Of a DNA stretch of 40,034 nt, positions 31,077-37,889 are shown one piece after another. The stretch covers positions 1-40,034 of IMG/VR virus record IMGVR_UViG_3300025012_000020; one strand, given 5' to 3'. How positions within the stretch are numbered: position 1 is the stretch's first letter; every line of letters begins with the position of its first letter. Under the pieces are notes generated by a model that searched no databases, was not told the origin of the DNA, and saw nothing but the letters and a program-made list of their open reading frames with translations. This DNA comes from a virus. A program made the translations under genes and the position numbers.

Positions 31077-31535
31077 TTAATATGTCATACATGCCATAGA
31101 ATTAATTATAATAACTGTTTTGATGATTGTTTTTTTAAAAGAAAAATCCCTAAATATATTAAATATATTAAATATTTAAGTAAAAAGAAAACCGATAGGG
31201 TTTTTCTTTTCTTTTACGAAACTAAAAAGAATAATTAGTTCTTTCAAGTATCGGGCTAATCCCATTAATAATGCCCGCTCTATAGTGTGTATTTCTATCA
31301 AACCTATATTATAATTTAAGAACAAAACCTCAAAACCCTTGCTATACCATATATCATTATAAAAACATTCCCAGAAACTATCTATTACTATGTTAAACGC
31401 TCTTTTATAGTGTCGGAGTTATTACAAAAATCTAATCTTATCATATTATTTAAAACACCCTTTTTTTATTATGACAATTAATATTTACAATCCCCCAGAA
31501 TCCCCACGCTTAAAAACTCACAGAATGAAAATGTA
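31077..31535. other. AT-rich gene-free tract beside the iterons
   Basis: No credible gene is seen. It holds three 9-base repeats, TAAATATAT twice and TAAATATTT (31151-31177), inside a long inverted repeat: GAAAAATCCCTA (31141-31152) with TAGGGTTTTTC (31196-31206). AAAACC-GATAG-GGTTTT there could also terminate transcription. Degenerate half-iterons (CTATAGTG, TTATAGTG) occur near 31281 and 31405. It could be the melting region of the origin. Confidence 0.5.
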
Positions 31536-31544
31536 TGCTATAAT
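31536..31544 (+). promoter_or_regulatory. Extended -10 promoter of the 31617 gene
   Basis: TATGCTATAATTA gives TGn plus TATAAT (31539-31544), 73 bases before the start. It differs by one base from the 20310-20318 site over 13 bases. No clear -35 box. Confidence 0.7.
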
Positions 31545-31616
31545 TAGAGTATATAAAAGTAAAGAGGTATTAAAAGATGCTGAATAATTCGGCACAATAA
31601 AGAAATGGAGGAAAGA

Positions 31617-31814
31617 ATGGCAATTGATATAAGATATTTTAGCCCTAAAGAACTTGAAATACTTGAATTTTTTGCTAAAAGCTTGGCAGAAAACCCAAAA
31701 CACCTTAAAGAAATGCTGTTAAAAGAATCAATAAATCAGCGTGCAAAAACTCTTGCTTTTTTATTTAAAGTGCCAAAACTTTATAAAGCAGTAAATAAAC
31801 TATTAGATGATTAA
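31617..31814 (+). CDS. Individually promoted small helical protein
   Basis: 65 residues from ATG 31617, with ATGGAGGAAAGA just upstream. It is all-helical (SPKELEILEFFAKSLAENPK, then QRAKTLAFLFKV). It resembles small phage regulators or antitoxin-like helical proteins only in size. It stands alone beside the iterons with its own promoter, so a copy-control role is worth testing. Confidence 0.55.
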   Translation: MAIDIRYFSPKELEILEFFAKSLAENPKHLKEMLLKESINQRAKTLAFLFKVPKLYKAVNKLLDD

Positions 31815-31940
31815 TATTAAATCAATCCTCTAGTGGCTGTAATCAATTTCTATCCACTTAAAACAATCATCAGGTACAAACACAACAAGCAAATATTTAC
31901 GTTCGTTTACGCTCAATATTCAATGAGGTTATAAAAACAA

Positions 31941-32288
31941 ATGGATAAATTAAAGCAAAAAATAAATGAATTATACGGGCGATTAAAGTGTGTATTTGGC
32001 TTCCATGCTTACCACAATGCCCCACCTGAACTTATGGGCTACTTTTGTTGGTGGTGTGGAAAAGCAGGGCATTATGTCTGCTATGAGTGTTTTGAGAAAC
32101 ATCATAACGAATCTATAGACGACGAAAAACATATTAATCCAGATGGCGATTACTGCGGATATGACATTATTGAAAAGTTCTGTCCTGTTTGTATAAAGGA
32201 AAAAGAAGCTGCCAAAAAACAAAAGAAATCAGAGAAAGACCCTGAATACACAGAGTATTTAAGACTAAAAGAAAAGTTTGAAAAATAA
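31941..32288 (+). CDS. Multi-zinc-site protein
   Basis: 115 residues. Cys/His pairs follow one another: CWWCGKAGHYVCYEC (36-50), HH (53-54) and FCPVC (80-84), with another Cys at 72. This gives two or three zinc sites, as in B-box or ZZ/RING-like folds. A charged tail follows (EKEAAKKQKKSEKD). GAGGTTATAAAAACAA precedes the ATG. Role unknown. Confidence 0.6.
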   Translation: MDKLKQKINELYGRLKCVFGFHAYHNAPPELMGYFCWWCGKAGHYVCYECFEKHHNESIDDEKHINPDGDYCGYDIIEKFCPVCIKEKEAAKKQKKSEKDPEYTEYLRLKEKFEK

Positions 32289-32341
32289 AAAGCCCCCAAT
32301 CGGGAGCAGAAATTTATTGTTAGTTAATTAATATCATGGTT

Positions 32342-32399
32342 CGGCAAGGTCAGTCAATAGATATATTGATGGTAAGAGGGTGAATCCCTCGCCTTGCTG
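32342..32399 (+). ncRNA. Three-way-junction RNA element in a 5' UTR
   Basis: CGGCAAGG (32342-32349) pairs with CCTTGCTG (32392-32399). Inside are two perfect hairpins: TCAATA-GATA-TATTGA (32354-32369) and GAGGG-TGAAT-CCCTC (32376-32390). The closing stem plus the GGGTGAATCCC arm resembles a tRNA acceptor and shortened T arm without a D arm. It ends 28 bases before the start of the 32428 gene, so it may control that gene's translation. No known riboswitch or ribozyme core was recognised. Confidence 0.6.
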
Positions 32400-32427
32400 C
32401 GGCTGTGAGGAATTTGAGAGGAAAGTT

Positions 32428-32709
32428 ATGAGTATAAATGATTGTTGTTTTAATTGCTATAACAGAAGAGAAAGCGAAATCATGCTGCAAGCAGATGGGT
32501 TTAAAACAGGTGATATAGTTTTATTTCCTGATGGCGGCTACACAAGAATTATTAAAAATTTATATTATTTGTATTTGTATGACTACAAAGGATTAATAGC
32601 CAATTTTAAGGATGGCGGTAGTAATAACATGGAAGGATGGCAAGTAGTAGGGAATATTTATCAAAAATATTGCAAATGTTGCTGTTGTTGTCAAAAGGGG
32701 AGTAGATAA
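32428..32709 (+). CDS. Cys-rich protein with poly-Cys tail
   Basis: 93 residues from ATG 32428, chosen because GAGAGGAAAGTT precedes it. The upstream in-frame GTG (32380) lies inside the structured RNA. CCFNC (6-10) and the unusual end KYCKCCCCCQKGSR flank a beta-rich middle (GDIVLFPDGGYTRI). It could bind several metal ions. No family recognised. Confidence 0.6.
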   Translation: MSINDCCFNCYNRRESEIMLQADGFKTGDIVLFPDGGYTRIIKNLYYLYLYDYKGLIANFKDGGSNNMEGWQVVGNIYQKYCKCCCCCQKGSR

Positions 32710-32753
32710 CAAATGAATAAAATAGCGGTTACTGGATATGAGGGAGTTTGAGA

Positions 32754-33473
32754 ATGGCTAAAAGGATTGATTATATTGAACCTGTAAACAAAGTATTTAC
32801 TAATAAGAAAGGGCAAAAAGTTAGAGCTGTTGAACATGTGCTTGTTGACAACAAGCATTATTATAAACCAATAATAGAGCTTGATGAACTTATAAGCCAT
32901 AAATCATTAATTAACGGTACATTCAGGATTACAACAACACCTAAGAAGCAAAAGGGAGTATATGAAGCACCTGTAAGTTATGGAAGATTCAAAAATTTAA
33001 AGGACAAAGTTATTTTAGCGGTTGATGGTGCAACTTATACAACAGGCATAGCTTTATATAGACCAAATATACCAATTTACACAGAAGAAAAAACTGTATT
33101 TGGTGATACTTCTTCTGAACGAATTGGGAAAATGACAAACTATATTGAAACTTTGATTGATTGTTATGGAGTGGAAATTGTTTTTTATGAAGAACCCAAG
33201 AACAAAAATCATAATTATGCTCTTGGTGGCTTGATTACATTCGTCAGAGATATTGTTAAAAAGAAAGGTGTTGAGTTCAGAAATATTATTCCGTCAAGTT
33301 GGCAATCACAATGCGGAATCCACACAGATAGAGCTAACGGCAAAGAATTATCTGTAAAAATTGCCTCTAAAAAAATGAATAAACCTATGGGAGAGGACGA
33401 AGCAGATGCTTTCAATATGCTTGATTACTGCTTAAAAGAGTTAGAAGAAAAAGAAAAAACGGAGGTGGCTTAA
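32754..33473 (+). CDS. RuvC-like Holliday junction resolvase
   Basis: 239 residues from ATG 32754. An RNase H fold is readable: ILAVDGATYTTGIALY with D91, VEIVFYEEP with E146/E147, a Ser/Trp segment IPSSWQSQ, and GEDEADAFNMLDY with E216 and D218. These match the acidic residues of RuvC-family nucleases in phages. It probably resolves branched DNA before packaging. An N-terminal extension of about 75 residues is longer than in cellular RuvC. Confidence 0.82.
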   Translation: MAKRIDYIEPVNKVFTNKKGQKVRAVEHVLVDNKHYYKPIIELDELISHKSLINGTFRITTTPKKQKGVYEAPVSYGRFKNLKDKVILAVDGATYTTGIALYRPNIPIYTEEKTVFGDTSSERIGKMTNYIETLIDCYGVEIVFYEEPKNKNHNYALGGLITFVRDIVKKKGVEFRNIIPSSWQSQCGIHTDRANGKELSVKIASKKMNKPMGEDEADAFNMLDYCLKELEEKEKTEVA

Positions 33474-33475
33474 TT

Positions 33476-33622
33476 ATGAATAAATCACAAATCCAGTTAT
33501 TAAAAATGGATGTACAAATAAGCAACCAACACATTAAAAGCATTGTATCGCTTGAAGAACGCAACGAAGCAAAGGTAAACGCTTATGATAGATTAGTTTT
33601 AAAGTTAAGGAGTTTTAAATAA
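33476..33622 (+). CDS. Small coiled-coil protein
   Basis: 48 residues, helical throughout, starting 3 bases after the resolvase stop and overlapping the next start (TAATG). Likely a small partner of a neighbour. No family recognised. Confidence 0.5.
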   Translation: MNKSQIQLLKMDVQISNQHIKSIVSLEERNEAKVNAYDRLVLKLRSFK

Positions 33623-33804
33623 TGTACAAGTATACCGAATTTGTACCGCCTGAATGTATATATGCAGGAATGCAAGCAGGTGCAGCATTTAGAGCTATAA
33701 GAAAAAACCACGAAGCCTTAATAAAACATCAAGAAGAAGAATTTAAACGCTTTTTGGAAGAAAAAAACGAGCGATTAAGCATGGAAAGAATCAGGCGTAT
33801 ATGA
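33622..33804 (+). CDS. Small hypothetical protein
   Basis: 60 residues. An Ala/Gly-rich first part is followed by a highly charged helix (HQEEEFKRFLEEKNERLSME). Its start overlaps the preceding stop. No family recognised. Confidence 0.5.
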   Translation: MYKYTEFVPPECIYAGMQAGAAFRAIRKNHEALIKHQEEEFKRFLEEKNERLSMERIRRI

Positions 33805-33837
33805 CGACTTCGGAACTGAATGTATTAAGGGGGAATA

Positions 33838-34065
33838 ATGGCACAGCAAAAAGAAAAAGAGGTTTTAAATCTTATAGTAAAAGGCAAGCCAAATAAAGAA
33901 ATAGCAAGCACATTGTTTATGAGTGTTGCAAGTGTTAAAGGTTATGTAAGATTGCTACTTGCAAGATATGGCGCAGAAAACAGAACCGAACTAACTAATT
34001 TTATCCTTTCGGATAGTCCAAAAGATAACACAGTAGACAAACCACAGGTTATAATAAATACATAA
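33838..34065 (+). CDS. LuxR/GerE-type HTH regulator
   Basis: 75 residues. Residues 4-50 are a complete LuxR-type HTH: KEKEVLNLIVKGKPNKEIAS, SVASVKGYVRLLLARYG, ENRTEL. There is no sensor domain. It is the last gene before a terminator, at the end of the early region, so it may activate late transcription, as small sigma-4-like phage activators do. AAGGGGGAATA precedes the ATG. Confidence 0.78.
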   Translation: MAQQKEKEVLNLIVKGKPNKEIASTLFMSVASVKGYVRLLLARYGAENRTELTNFILSDSPKDNTVDKPQVIINT

Positions 34066-34087
34066 GTTGAAATAGTTTAAAGAAATG

Positions 34088-34107
34088 GGCGGTTTTATTC
34101 CGCCTTT
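34088..34107 (+). terminator. Intrinsic terminator after LuxR-type gene
   Basis: GGCGG (34088-34092) pairs with CCGCC (34100-34104) over a TTTTATT loop and is followed by TTT. It ends the long early transcript. Confidence 0.65.
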
Positions 34108-34175
34108 CAGCTTAAATCTTTACCTAGAGTCTTTCCTCGCTGAAAGTAACTGACGGTAAAAAAGGAGGAGATTTT

Positions 34176-34226
34176 ATGCCCTTTAAGGGGTATTTTTTTG
34201 GAGGAAAAAGAGTTGGAGTGCTGTAA
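34176..34226 (+). CDS. 16-residue leader peptide (putative)
   Basis: ATG 34176 has an ideal AAAGGAGGAG site, and the frame ends at TAA 34224-34226, inside the next gene's 5' end. The peptide is MPFKGYFFGGKRVGVL. Its stop overlaps the start zone of the zinc-ribbon gene, so it may couple or attenuate that gene's translation. There is a run of seven T residues at 34193-34199. Confidence 0.4.
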   Translation: MPFKGYFFGGKRVGVL

Positions 34227-34707
34227 TAAAAAGTTTATACCAAAAACTTTCAGATTAAAAGATGAAAAATATATTTCAAAATATTTATTTATGGAAAACT
34301 GCCCGAAATGCAATAAATTAAATATTGAATTATGGAGAATCAGCTCAAAAGGAAAAGTTTTAAGTCCTGTAATTAAGAGAGGCAAGGCAGCGGAAAAGAT
34401 TTACAATAATTTAGAGCCTGAAATACATAAAGAGGAAGTTCTGAAATTCCCTGATGGAACAAATAACCCTAATTGGAGAGTTGGAGAATACCTTAAAACA
34501 AAGGCTTTTTCTGCAACTATGGATGGATGTAGACAAGAAAATGCTTACAGAAACGACAGGATTGATTTACCTGAATTAAAAATATCTTATGAATGTATTT
34601 TATGTAAAAAACCAATAGCTGAAAAAGATTTAACAGATTTGGTCTTTGAAGGTAAAAAGAAATATTATCATAAAGAATGTTTAAAAGAACATTTTGTAAA
34701 AATTTAA
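34213..34707 (+). CDS. Zinc-ribbon protein, non-ATG start
   Basis: 164 residues from TTG 34213, 8 bases after GGAGG (34200-34204); TTG 34198 is the alternative. CC at 3-4, ENCPKCNKLN near 33-42, and YECILCKKPI with YHKEC near 130-160 form two zinc sites, the last like a LIM or treble-clef half. The middle contains TNNPNWRVGEYL. Probably nucleic-acid binding; no family is recognised. The 16-residue leader overlaps its start. Confidence 0.6.
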   Translation: MECCNKKFIPKTFRLKDEKYISKYLFMENCPKCNKLNIELWRISSKGKVLSPVIKRGKAAEKIYNNLEPEIHKEEVLKFPDGTNNPNWRVGEYLKTKAFSATMDGCRQENAYRNDRIDLPELKISYECILCKKPIAEKDLTDLVFEGKKKYYHKECLKEHFVKI

Positions 34708-34729
34708 CAAGTAAGATTTTAAAATTAAA

Positions 34730-34780
34730 ATAACCTATCTATTACAATTTAACAGCAAAATTATAACCTATGTATTACAA
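34730..34780 (+). repeat. Two 18-bp direct repeats, 33 bp apart, at a gene start
   Basis: ATAACCTATCTATTACAA (34730-34747) and ATAACCTATGTATTACAA (34763-34780) differ at one base. The 33-base period is about three helical turns, so two proteins could bind the same face. They end just before the ribosome site of the 34796 gene and lie upstream of the large structured RNA. Confidence 0.75.
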
Positions 34781-34795
34781 AATGGAGGAGAAAAT

Positions 34796-35047
34796 ATGAA
34801 AAGTATTGAACAAATAGAAAAAGAAATTGAAATTATTAATCAAAAACAATTTGATTTAGATAATTACAGACAGAAATTATGCGAGATTAGAAATAGGTTA
34901 GAAGAAGAATGTCAACCCGTAAAAACAAATACTCTTTCTGCTCCTACCTATTATCCATTAAGACAAAGATTGCAAAAAGAATTTGAAGCTTACAATTTTG
35001 CATTAGAAGATTGTATGGAATGCGCACAAGCTCCAAACACATATTAA
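34796..35047 (+). CDS. Coiled-coil protein upstream of the structured RNA
   Basis: 83 residues. Residues 1-40 form a coiled coil (KSIEQIEKEIEIINQKQFD), and the rest is helical with CMECAQ near the end. AATGGAGGAGAAAAT precedes the ATG. It lies between direct repeats and the large RNA region, ending 7 bases before the first RNA hairpin. It could be an RNA partner, by position only. Confidence 0.55.
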   Translation: MKSIEQIEKEIEIINQKQFDLDNYRQKLCEIRNRLEEECQPVKTNTLSAPTYYPLRQRLQKEFEAYNFALEDCMECAQAPNTY

Positions 35048-35391
35048 TACGGCTAATCCGACGAATCGGATTATGGCAGCAGGGTGCATCCTGTTACCTG
35101 ATAACTACTGGTTTTATTTATAAGCGGTTATTGCCACATCAACGCAAAGCCACAGTTACCGTATTGTGTCGTTTACTTACGAAGCTAGCGGTCTTGAAAA
35201 AGGCTCGCTAGTGTTTATTTAGCTCGTGTACCAAGTGTACAAGGAGTATCGAAATCGTCACTATATCTGTTTGATTCTCTGGATTATTCCAGAATTAGGG
35301 TATAGGGCGGTTTTTGCTTTTGTCTCCGCCAGTAACGGGACATTAATTTAGAATATTACTGACTTGTAATTTGGCTTTAATCTTTGAGCCT

Positions 35392-35466
35392 GTCGGCGGT
35401 AGTTTAAATCAAAACGGTACACTGATAAAGTATCGATTGCGGGTTTAAATCCCGCCCGAATCCGAC
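35392..35466 (+). tRNA. tRNA-Ile(GAU)-like module, degenerate
   Basis: T arm GCGGG-TTTAAAT-CCCGC (35439-35455), variable loop CGATT, anticodon arm GTACA-CTGATAA-AGTAT with anticodon GAT and the loop typical of tRNA-Ile, and D stem GTTT-AAAC are all in the right order and spacing. Faults: one A-A mismatch in the anticodon stem, no GG in the D loop, T in place of C at position 56, and an acceptor that pairs as GTCGG/CCGAC plus CGG/CCG with AAT bulged. No CCA is encoded. It may be a tRNA remnant or tRNA mimic built into the large RNA. Confidence 0.5.
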
Positions 35467-35509
35467 TATTCAAAGATAACTCCTCCTCTCTTAATCAGAA
35501 ATACCCTTT

Positions 35510-35559
35510 CAGAAAATACAGTTTATTCTGTGTGATTACGAGGGGTTTTCTGTTTTTTT
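35510..35559 (+). terminator. Intrinsic terminator of the structured RNA
   Basis: CAGAAAA (35510-35516) pairs with TTTTCTG (35546-35552) and is followed by seven T residues (35553-35559). An inner ACAG-CTGT hairpin (35518-35531) fills the loop. It gives the upstream RNA a defined 3' end. Confidence 0.75.
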
Positions 35560-35582
35560 AGTTAATTTAATGAGGATATATT

Positions 35583-35714
35583 TTGAGCATTTTATTTTCT
35601 AGCTGTAACGATAAAGAACTTTTAAAAATGAAGTTTATTAATGATTTTTATGAAAAATATGGAAGATTACCAAATTACTTAGAAGTATTGAGGGGGATTG
35701 ATGGAAAACGATGA
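35583..35714 (+). CDS. Small hypothetical protein, TTG start
   Basis: 43 residues from TTG 35583, with AATGAGGATATAT upstream, overlapping the phosphoesterase start by 14 bases. The C-terminal half (MKFINDFYEKYGRLPNYLEV) looks like a small helical motif. It precedes and may couple the next gene. Confidence 0.5.
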   Translation: MSILFSSCNDKELLKMKFINDFYEKYGRLPNYLEVLRGIDGKR

Positions 35715-36618
35715 ACTTATAGGCGTTCCAAGTGAGGAACATTTAAAAGATATTGAGAAATTCAGGCAGAAAAACGCCATAAAAGATTTAAAAACTTTAT
35801 CAAATAAAATAACCGATTTAAATGATGAATTTAAAAAGCATCTTCCTGAAAAACAGGACGCTTTTACTTTTGAGATTAAAGACAATAAACCTATTGCAAT
35901 TGTACCGCTTGCAGATTTGCATTTAGGGGCTACAGGCGTTCAATATGAGAAACTTTTAAAAGATTTAGATATTATCACATCAACAGATGGCATGTACTCT
36001 GTATGTATCGGTGATTGGCTTAATAATTTCATATTTGGCAAACTTATAAATGCAGGGTGGGGAGATGTTCGCCCAAAATTTCAATGGGTTTTATGCGAGT
36101 TAGTCATTCAGGCACTTTCAAAAACTTTGATACAGATTAATCAAGGGAATCACGAACTATGGAGTTCTAAAGCCTGTGATGTTGACGAGTTCGCAAGCAT
36201 AGCAAAAAGGGCAAATGTTTGTTACTCCTCTAATAAGAAATATGGAAAAGTTACTGTTAAATTCAATGACTTGGATTATACAGGAGTTTTCAGACATAAA
36301 CCTATAGGCTCATCAAGAATAAACCCCATGCAGGGTGCTAAGAATATTTACAGGGATTTAACCGCTTATGATTTCTGTATAACTGCTCATACTCACACAT
36401 TTGGCATAGAACATTTTGTAAAACATGAACAAGTAAGAGTCGCTATGAATTGCGGAGCATACAAAACAGATGATGCTTTTGCTGATGAGTGCGGATTTCC
36501 TGATGCAATACCAAAAATGCCAGTAATTATTTTAATGCCAGATAAAAGAGAAATGCTGACTTTTGAGAATATCGAAACAGCAGCGGAAGTGCTAAAAAGT
36601 TTAAGAGGAGGAGTTTAA
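35701..36618 (+). CDS. Calcineurin-like metallophosphoesterase
   Basis: 305 residues from ATG 35701 (TGAGGGGGATTG upstream). All metal motifs are present: DLHLG with D72 and H74, GD (104-105), GNHE (149-152), H199 in FRHK, and AHTH (229-232). It should bind two metal ions and hydrolyse phosphodiesters or phosphomonoesters; several phage members act as nucleases. The N-terminal 60 residues are a coiled-coil-like extension. It follows the structured RNA, so an RNA substrate is possible but not shown. Confidence 0.85.
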   Translation: MENDELIGVPSEEHLKDIEKFRQKNAIKDLKTLSNKITDLNDEFKKHLPEKQDAFTFEIKDNKPIAIVPLADLHLGATGVQYEKLLKDLDIITSTDGMYSVCIGDWLNNFIFGKLINAGWGDVRPKFQWVLCELVIQALSKTLIQINQGNHELWSSKACDVDEFASIAKRANVCYSSNKKYGKVTVKFNDLDYTGVFRHKPIGSSRINPMQGAKNIYRDLTAYDFCITAHTHTFGIEHFVKHEQVRVAMNCGAYKTDDAFADECGFPDAIPKMPVIILMPDKREMLTFENIETAAEVLKSLRGGV

Positions 36619-36619
36619 A

Positions 36620-37024
36620 ATGTACTGCAAAAACTGTAAAAAAATAATGAATGGCTATATGATTCATGAAACAGAGATTGGTAAATTCTGTCCTGTATGT
36701 GATGAAGAATTGCAACATCCCGAAGCAGGAAAAATTTATGAATATGAATACGAAAATAAATCAAAATTTAGTCAAGTTTTTAACTCCCTCGACTTATTTC
36801 TGTCAGAGAAAAACAAACGCTATGGCAATTCAGCCCTTGAACCTATGGAAATTTTCACAGGAAAAACAAAACCTTTAGGCATCGGCGTAAGAATTGACGA
36901 TAAATTAAGCAGAATTAAAAACAGTCAAGAACTCCGCAAGAATGATGTTGTCGACCTTATGGGGTACTTAGTTTTGCTTTGTATAGGTAATGCGTGGACT
37001 GATTTTAAGGAGTTGATTGATTAA
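36620..37024 (+). CDS. Zinc ribbon fused to a nucleotide-modification-associated domain (putative)
   Basis: 134 residues. CKNC (3-6) and CPVC (24-27) make an N-terminal zinc ribbon. Residues 50-134 (KNKRYGNSALEPMEIF, DDKLSRI, LRKNDVVDLMGYLVLLCI) resemble DUF1599/Nmad1-type domains in phages, linked to nucleotide metabolism or modification. The fusion is unusual to my knowledge. AGAGGAGGAGTTTAAA precedes the ATG. Family call is by pattern only. Confidence 0.6.
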   Translation: MYCKNCKKIMNGYMIHETEIGKFCPVCDEELQHPEAGKIYEYEYENKSKFSQVFNSLDLFLSEKNKRYGNSALEPMEIFTGKTKPLGIGVRIDDKLSRIKNSQELRKNDVVDLMGYLVLLCIGNAWTDFKELID

Positions 37025-37182
37025 TGAGGTATAACTTTTTAATCGTCCTTTGTTGGCTTGCAGAGTGGCATTATTCAATAACTTCAATGATTGCAGAAGA
37101 TGCGTACAGTTTTTTAAAGAAATGTTTTAACTTAAAAGCAAGATTAGCGAAACATAAAAACAAACAGGATATTTATTTATAA
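37024..37182 (+). CDS. Small basic hypothetical protein
   Basis: 52 residues. A hydrophobic start (NFLIVLCWLAEW) is followed by a basic tail. Start and stop overlap both neighbours by one base, so translation is coupled. No family recognised. Confidence 0.5.
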   Translation: MRYNFLIVLCWLAEWHYSITSMIAEDAYSFLKKCFNLKARLAKHKNKQDIYL

Positions 37183-37310
37183 TGAAAATTCAATTATATC
37201 CAGTACCGCCAATAGAATGGAACTGGATGCCAGACAGAAGGCAATCACCGAAGAATTATAAAGCAAAAGTCTTGCCGGTTGAAGGAAAGAAAATGGATTA
37301 TTTTGCATGA
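37182..37310 (+). CDS. Small basic hypothetical protein
   Basis: 42 residues, Pro/Trp-containing (QLYPVPPIEWNWMPDRR), starting inside the preceding stop. Little structure expected. No family recognised. Confidence 0.45.
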   Translation: MKIQLYPVPPIEWNWMPDRRQSPKNYKAKVLPVEGKKMDYFA

Positions 37311-37320
37311 GGAGGTAGTT

Positions 37321-37527
37321 TTGAAAACAACAATTGTATTTAAATATAGTATTAGTGATTATGTCAAAATTAAACCGCTCGAAGGATATAAAGGCAGGGT
37401 TGTTTCACAATCTTTTGACGGATATTTGCCAACTTACAAAATAGAGTATTGGGATTGCATGGAGCAAAAATACTGTTTTCTTTTAGAAGATGAATTGGAG
37501 CTTGACCATGAAACTTTACAGATTTAA
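37321..37527 (+). CDS. Small beta-barrel protein, TTG start
   Basis: 68 residues from TTG 37321, with GAGGAGGTAGT upstream. Sequence FKYSISDYVKIKPLEGYKGRV resembles small SH3/KOW-like barrels in phages. Its 3' end overlaps the next gene by 20 bases. Confidence 0.55.
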   Translation: MKTTIVFKYSISDYVKIKPLEGYKGRVVSQSFDGYLPTYKIEYWDCMEQKYCFLLEDELELDHETLQI

Positions 37528-37651
37528 AGGCTGCCTACATACATACAGTCTTGGGCGCATCACAGCCCTTAAAGATTATCCTGCAAATAGAAACAAAGAA
37601 ATTGAAGAATTTGTAGTAGTCAGAATTAACAATATTAAAGGATTTGCATAA
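37508..37651 (+). CDS. Small hypothetical protein
   Basis: 47 residues, basic, overlapping the previous gene by 20 bases and ending 1 base before the next start. No family recognised; coding potential comes from packing and coupling. Confidence 0.4.
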   Translation: MKLYRFKGCLHTYSLGRITALKDYPANRNKEIEEFVVVRINNIKGFA

Positions 37652-37652
37652 G

Positions 37653-37889
37653 ATGAACACTTATTATGACGAGGAAAATAATATAATTGATGTCAATTTT
37701 TCAAATGACGTTTGTATTTTTTGTCCTTTATATAATAAATGCCCTTTAATAGATGCGATTCAATCAGAAATGGTGGAACTAAAAACTACACAGCCAATGG
37801 AATACTGCCAAATATTTGATTTATTCAGATTTTTTGCTTGGTTAAAAGAACTTTTTAATAGAAAAAACAAAGAGGTGTTCTTTGAATAA
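37653..37889 (+). CDS. Cys-rich hypothetical protein
   Basis: 78 residues from ATG 37653. Four Cys (CIFCPLYNKCPL, then YCQIF) form a probable metal site. The C-terminal part is helical and aromatic (FDLFRFFAWLKELF). No family recognised. Confidence 0.55.
   Translation: MNTYYDEENNIIDVNFSNDVCIFCPLYNKCPLIDAIQSEMVELKTTQPMEYCQIFDLFRFFAWLKELFNRKNKEVFFE

Larger units (their letters stand above)
35054..35559 (+). ncRNA. Large structured RNA of about 500 nt (unassigned class)
   Basis: No gene is credible in 35048-35582, yet hairpins follow one another: TAATCCGA-CGAA-TCGGATTA (35054-35073); GGCAGCAGG with CCTGTTACC (35075-35098); CTAGCG with CGCTAG around a CTT-GAAA-AAG tip (35185-35211); TGTAC with GTACA (35227-35241); CTGGA with TCCAG (35279-35292); GGCGG with CCGCC (35306-35330); ATTAC with GTAAT (35355-35370); GGCT with AGCC (35373-35390). 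A tRNA-like fold (35392-35466) and a terminator follow. TCGGATT (35066-35072) can also pair with AATCCGA (35459-35465) to close the whole domain. Size, phage setting and tRNA link recall GOLLD and ROOL RNAs; identity is not shown. Confidence 0.7.

Noticed and set aside
31053-31238. 61-residue frame over the iterons and AT-rich tract
   Set aside because: It starts within the third iteron with no ribosome site and has low-complexity Lys/Ile/Phe composition.
32342-32399. Hammerhead ribozyme
   Set aside because: The three-way junction lacks the CTGANGA and GAAA core sequences.
35011-35211. 66-residue frame over the start of the structured RNA
   Set aside because: It begins inside the 34796 gene, has no ribosome site and runs through strong hairpins.
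35048-35480. Group I intron in a tRNA gene, or tmRNA
   Set aside because: The 5' GAATCGG could pair imperfectly with CCGAATC, but group I core elements and a tmRNA tag frame were not found; a D arm already lies next to the anticodon arm.
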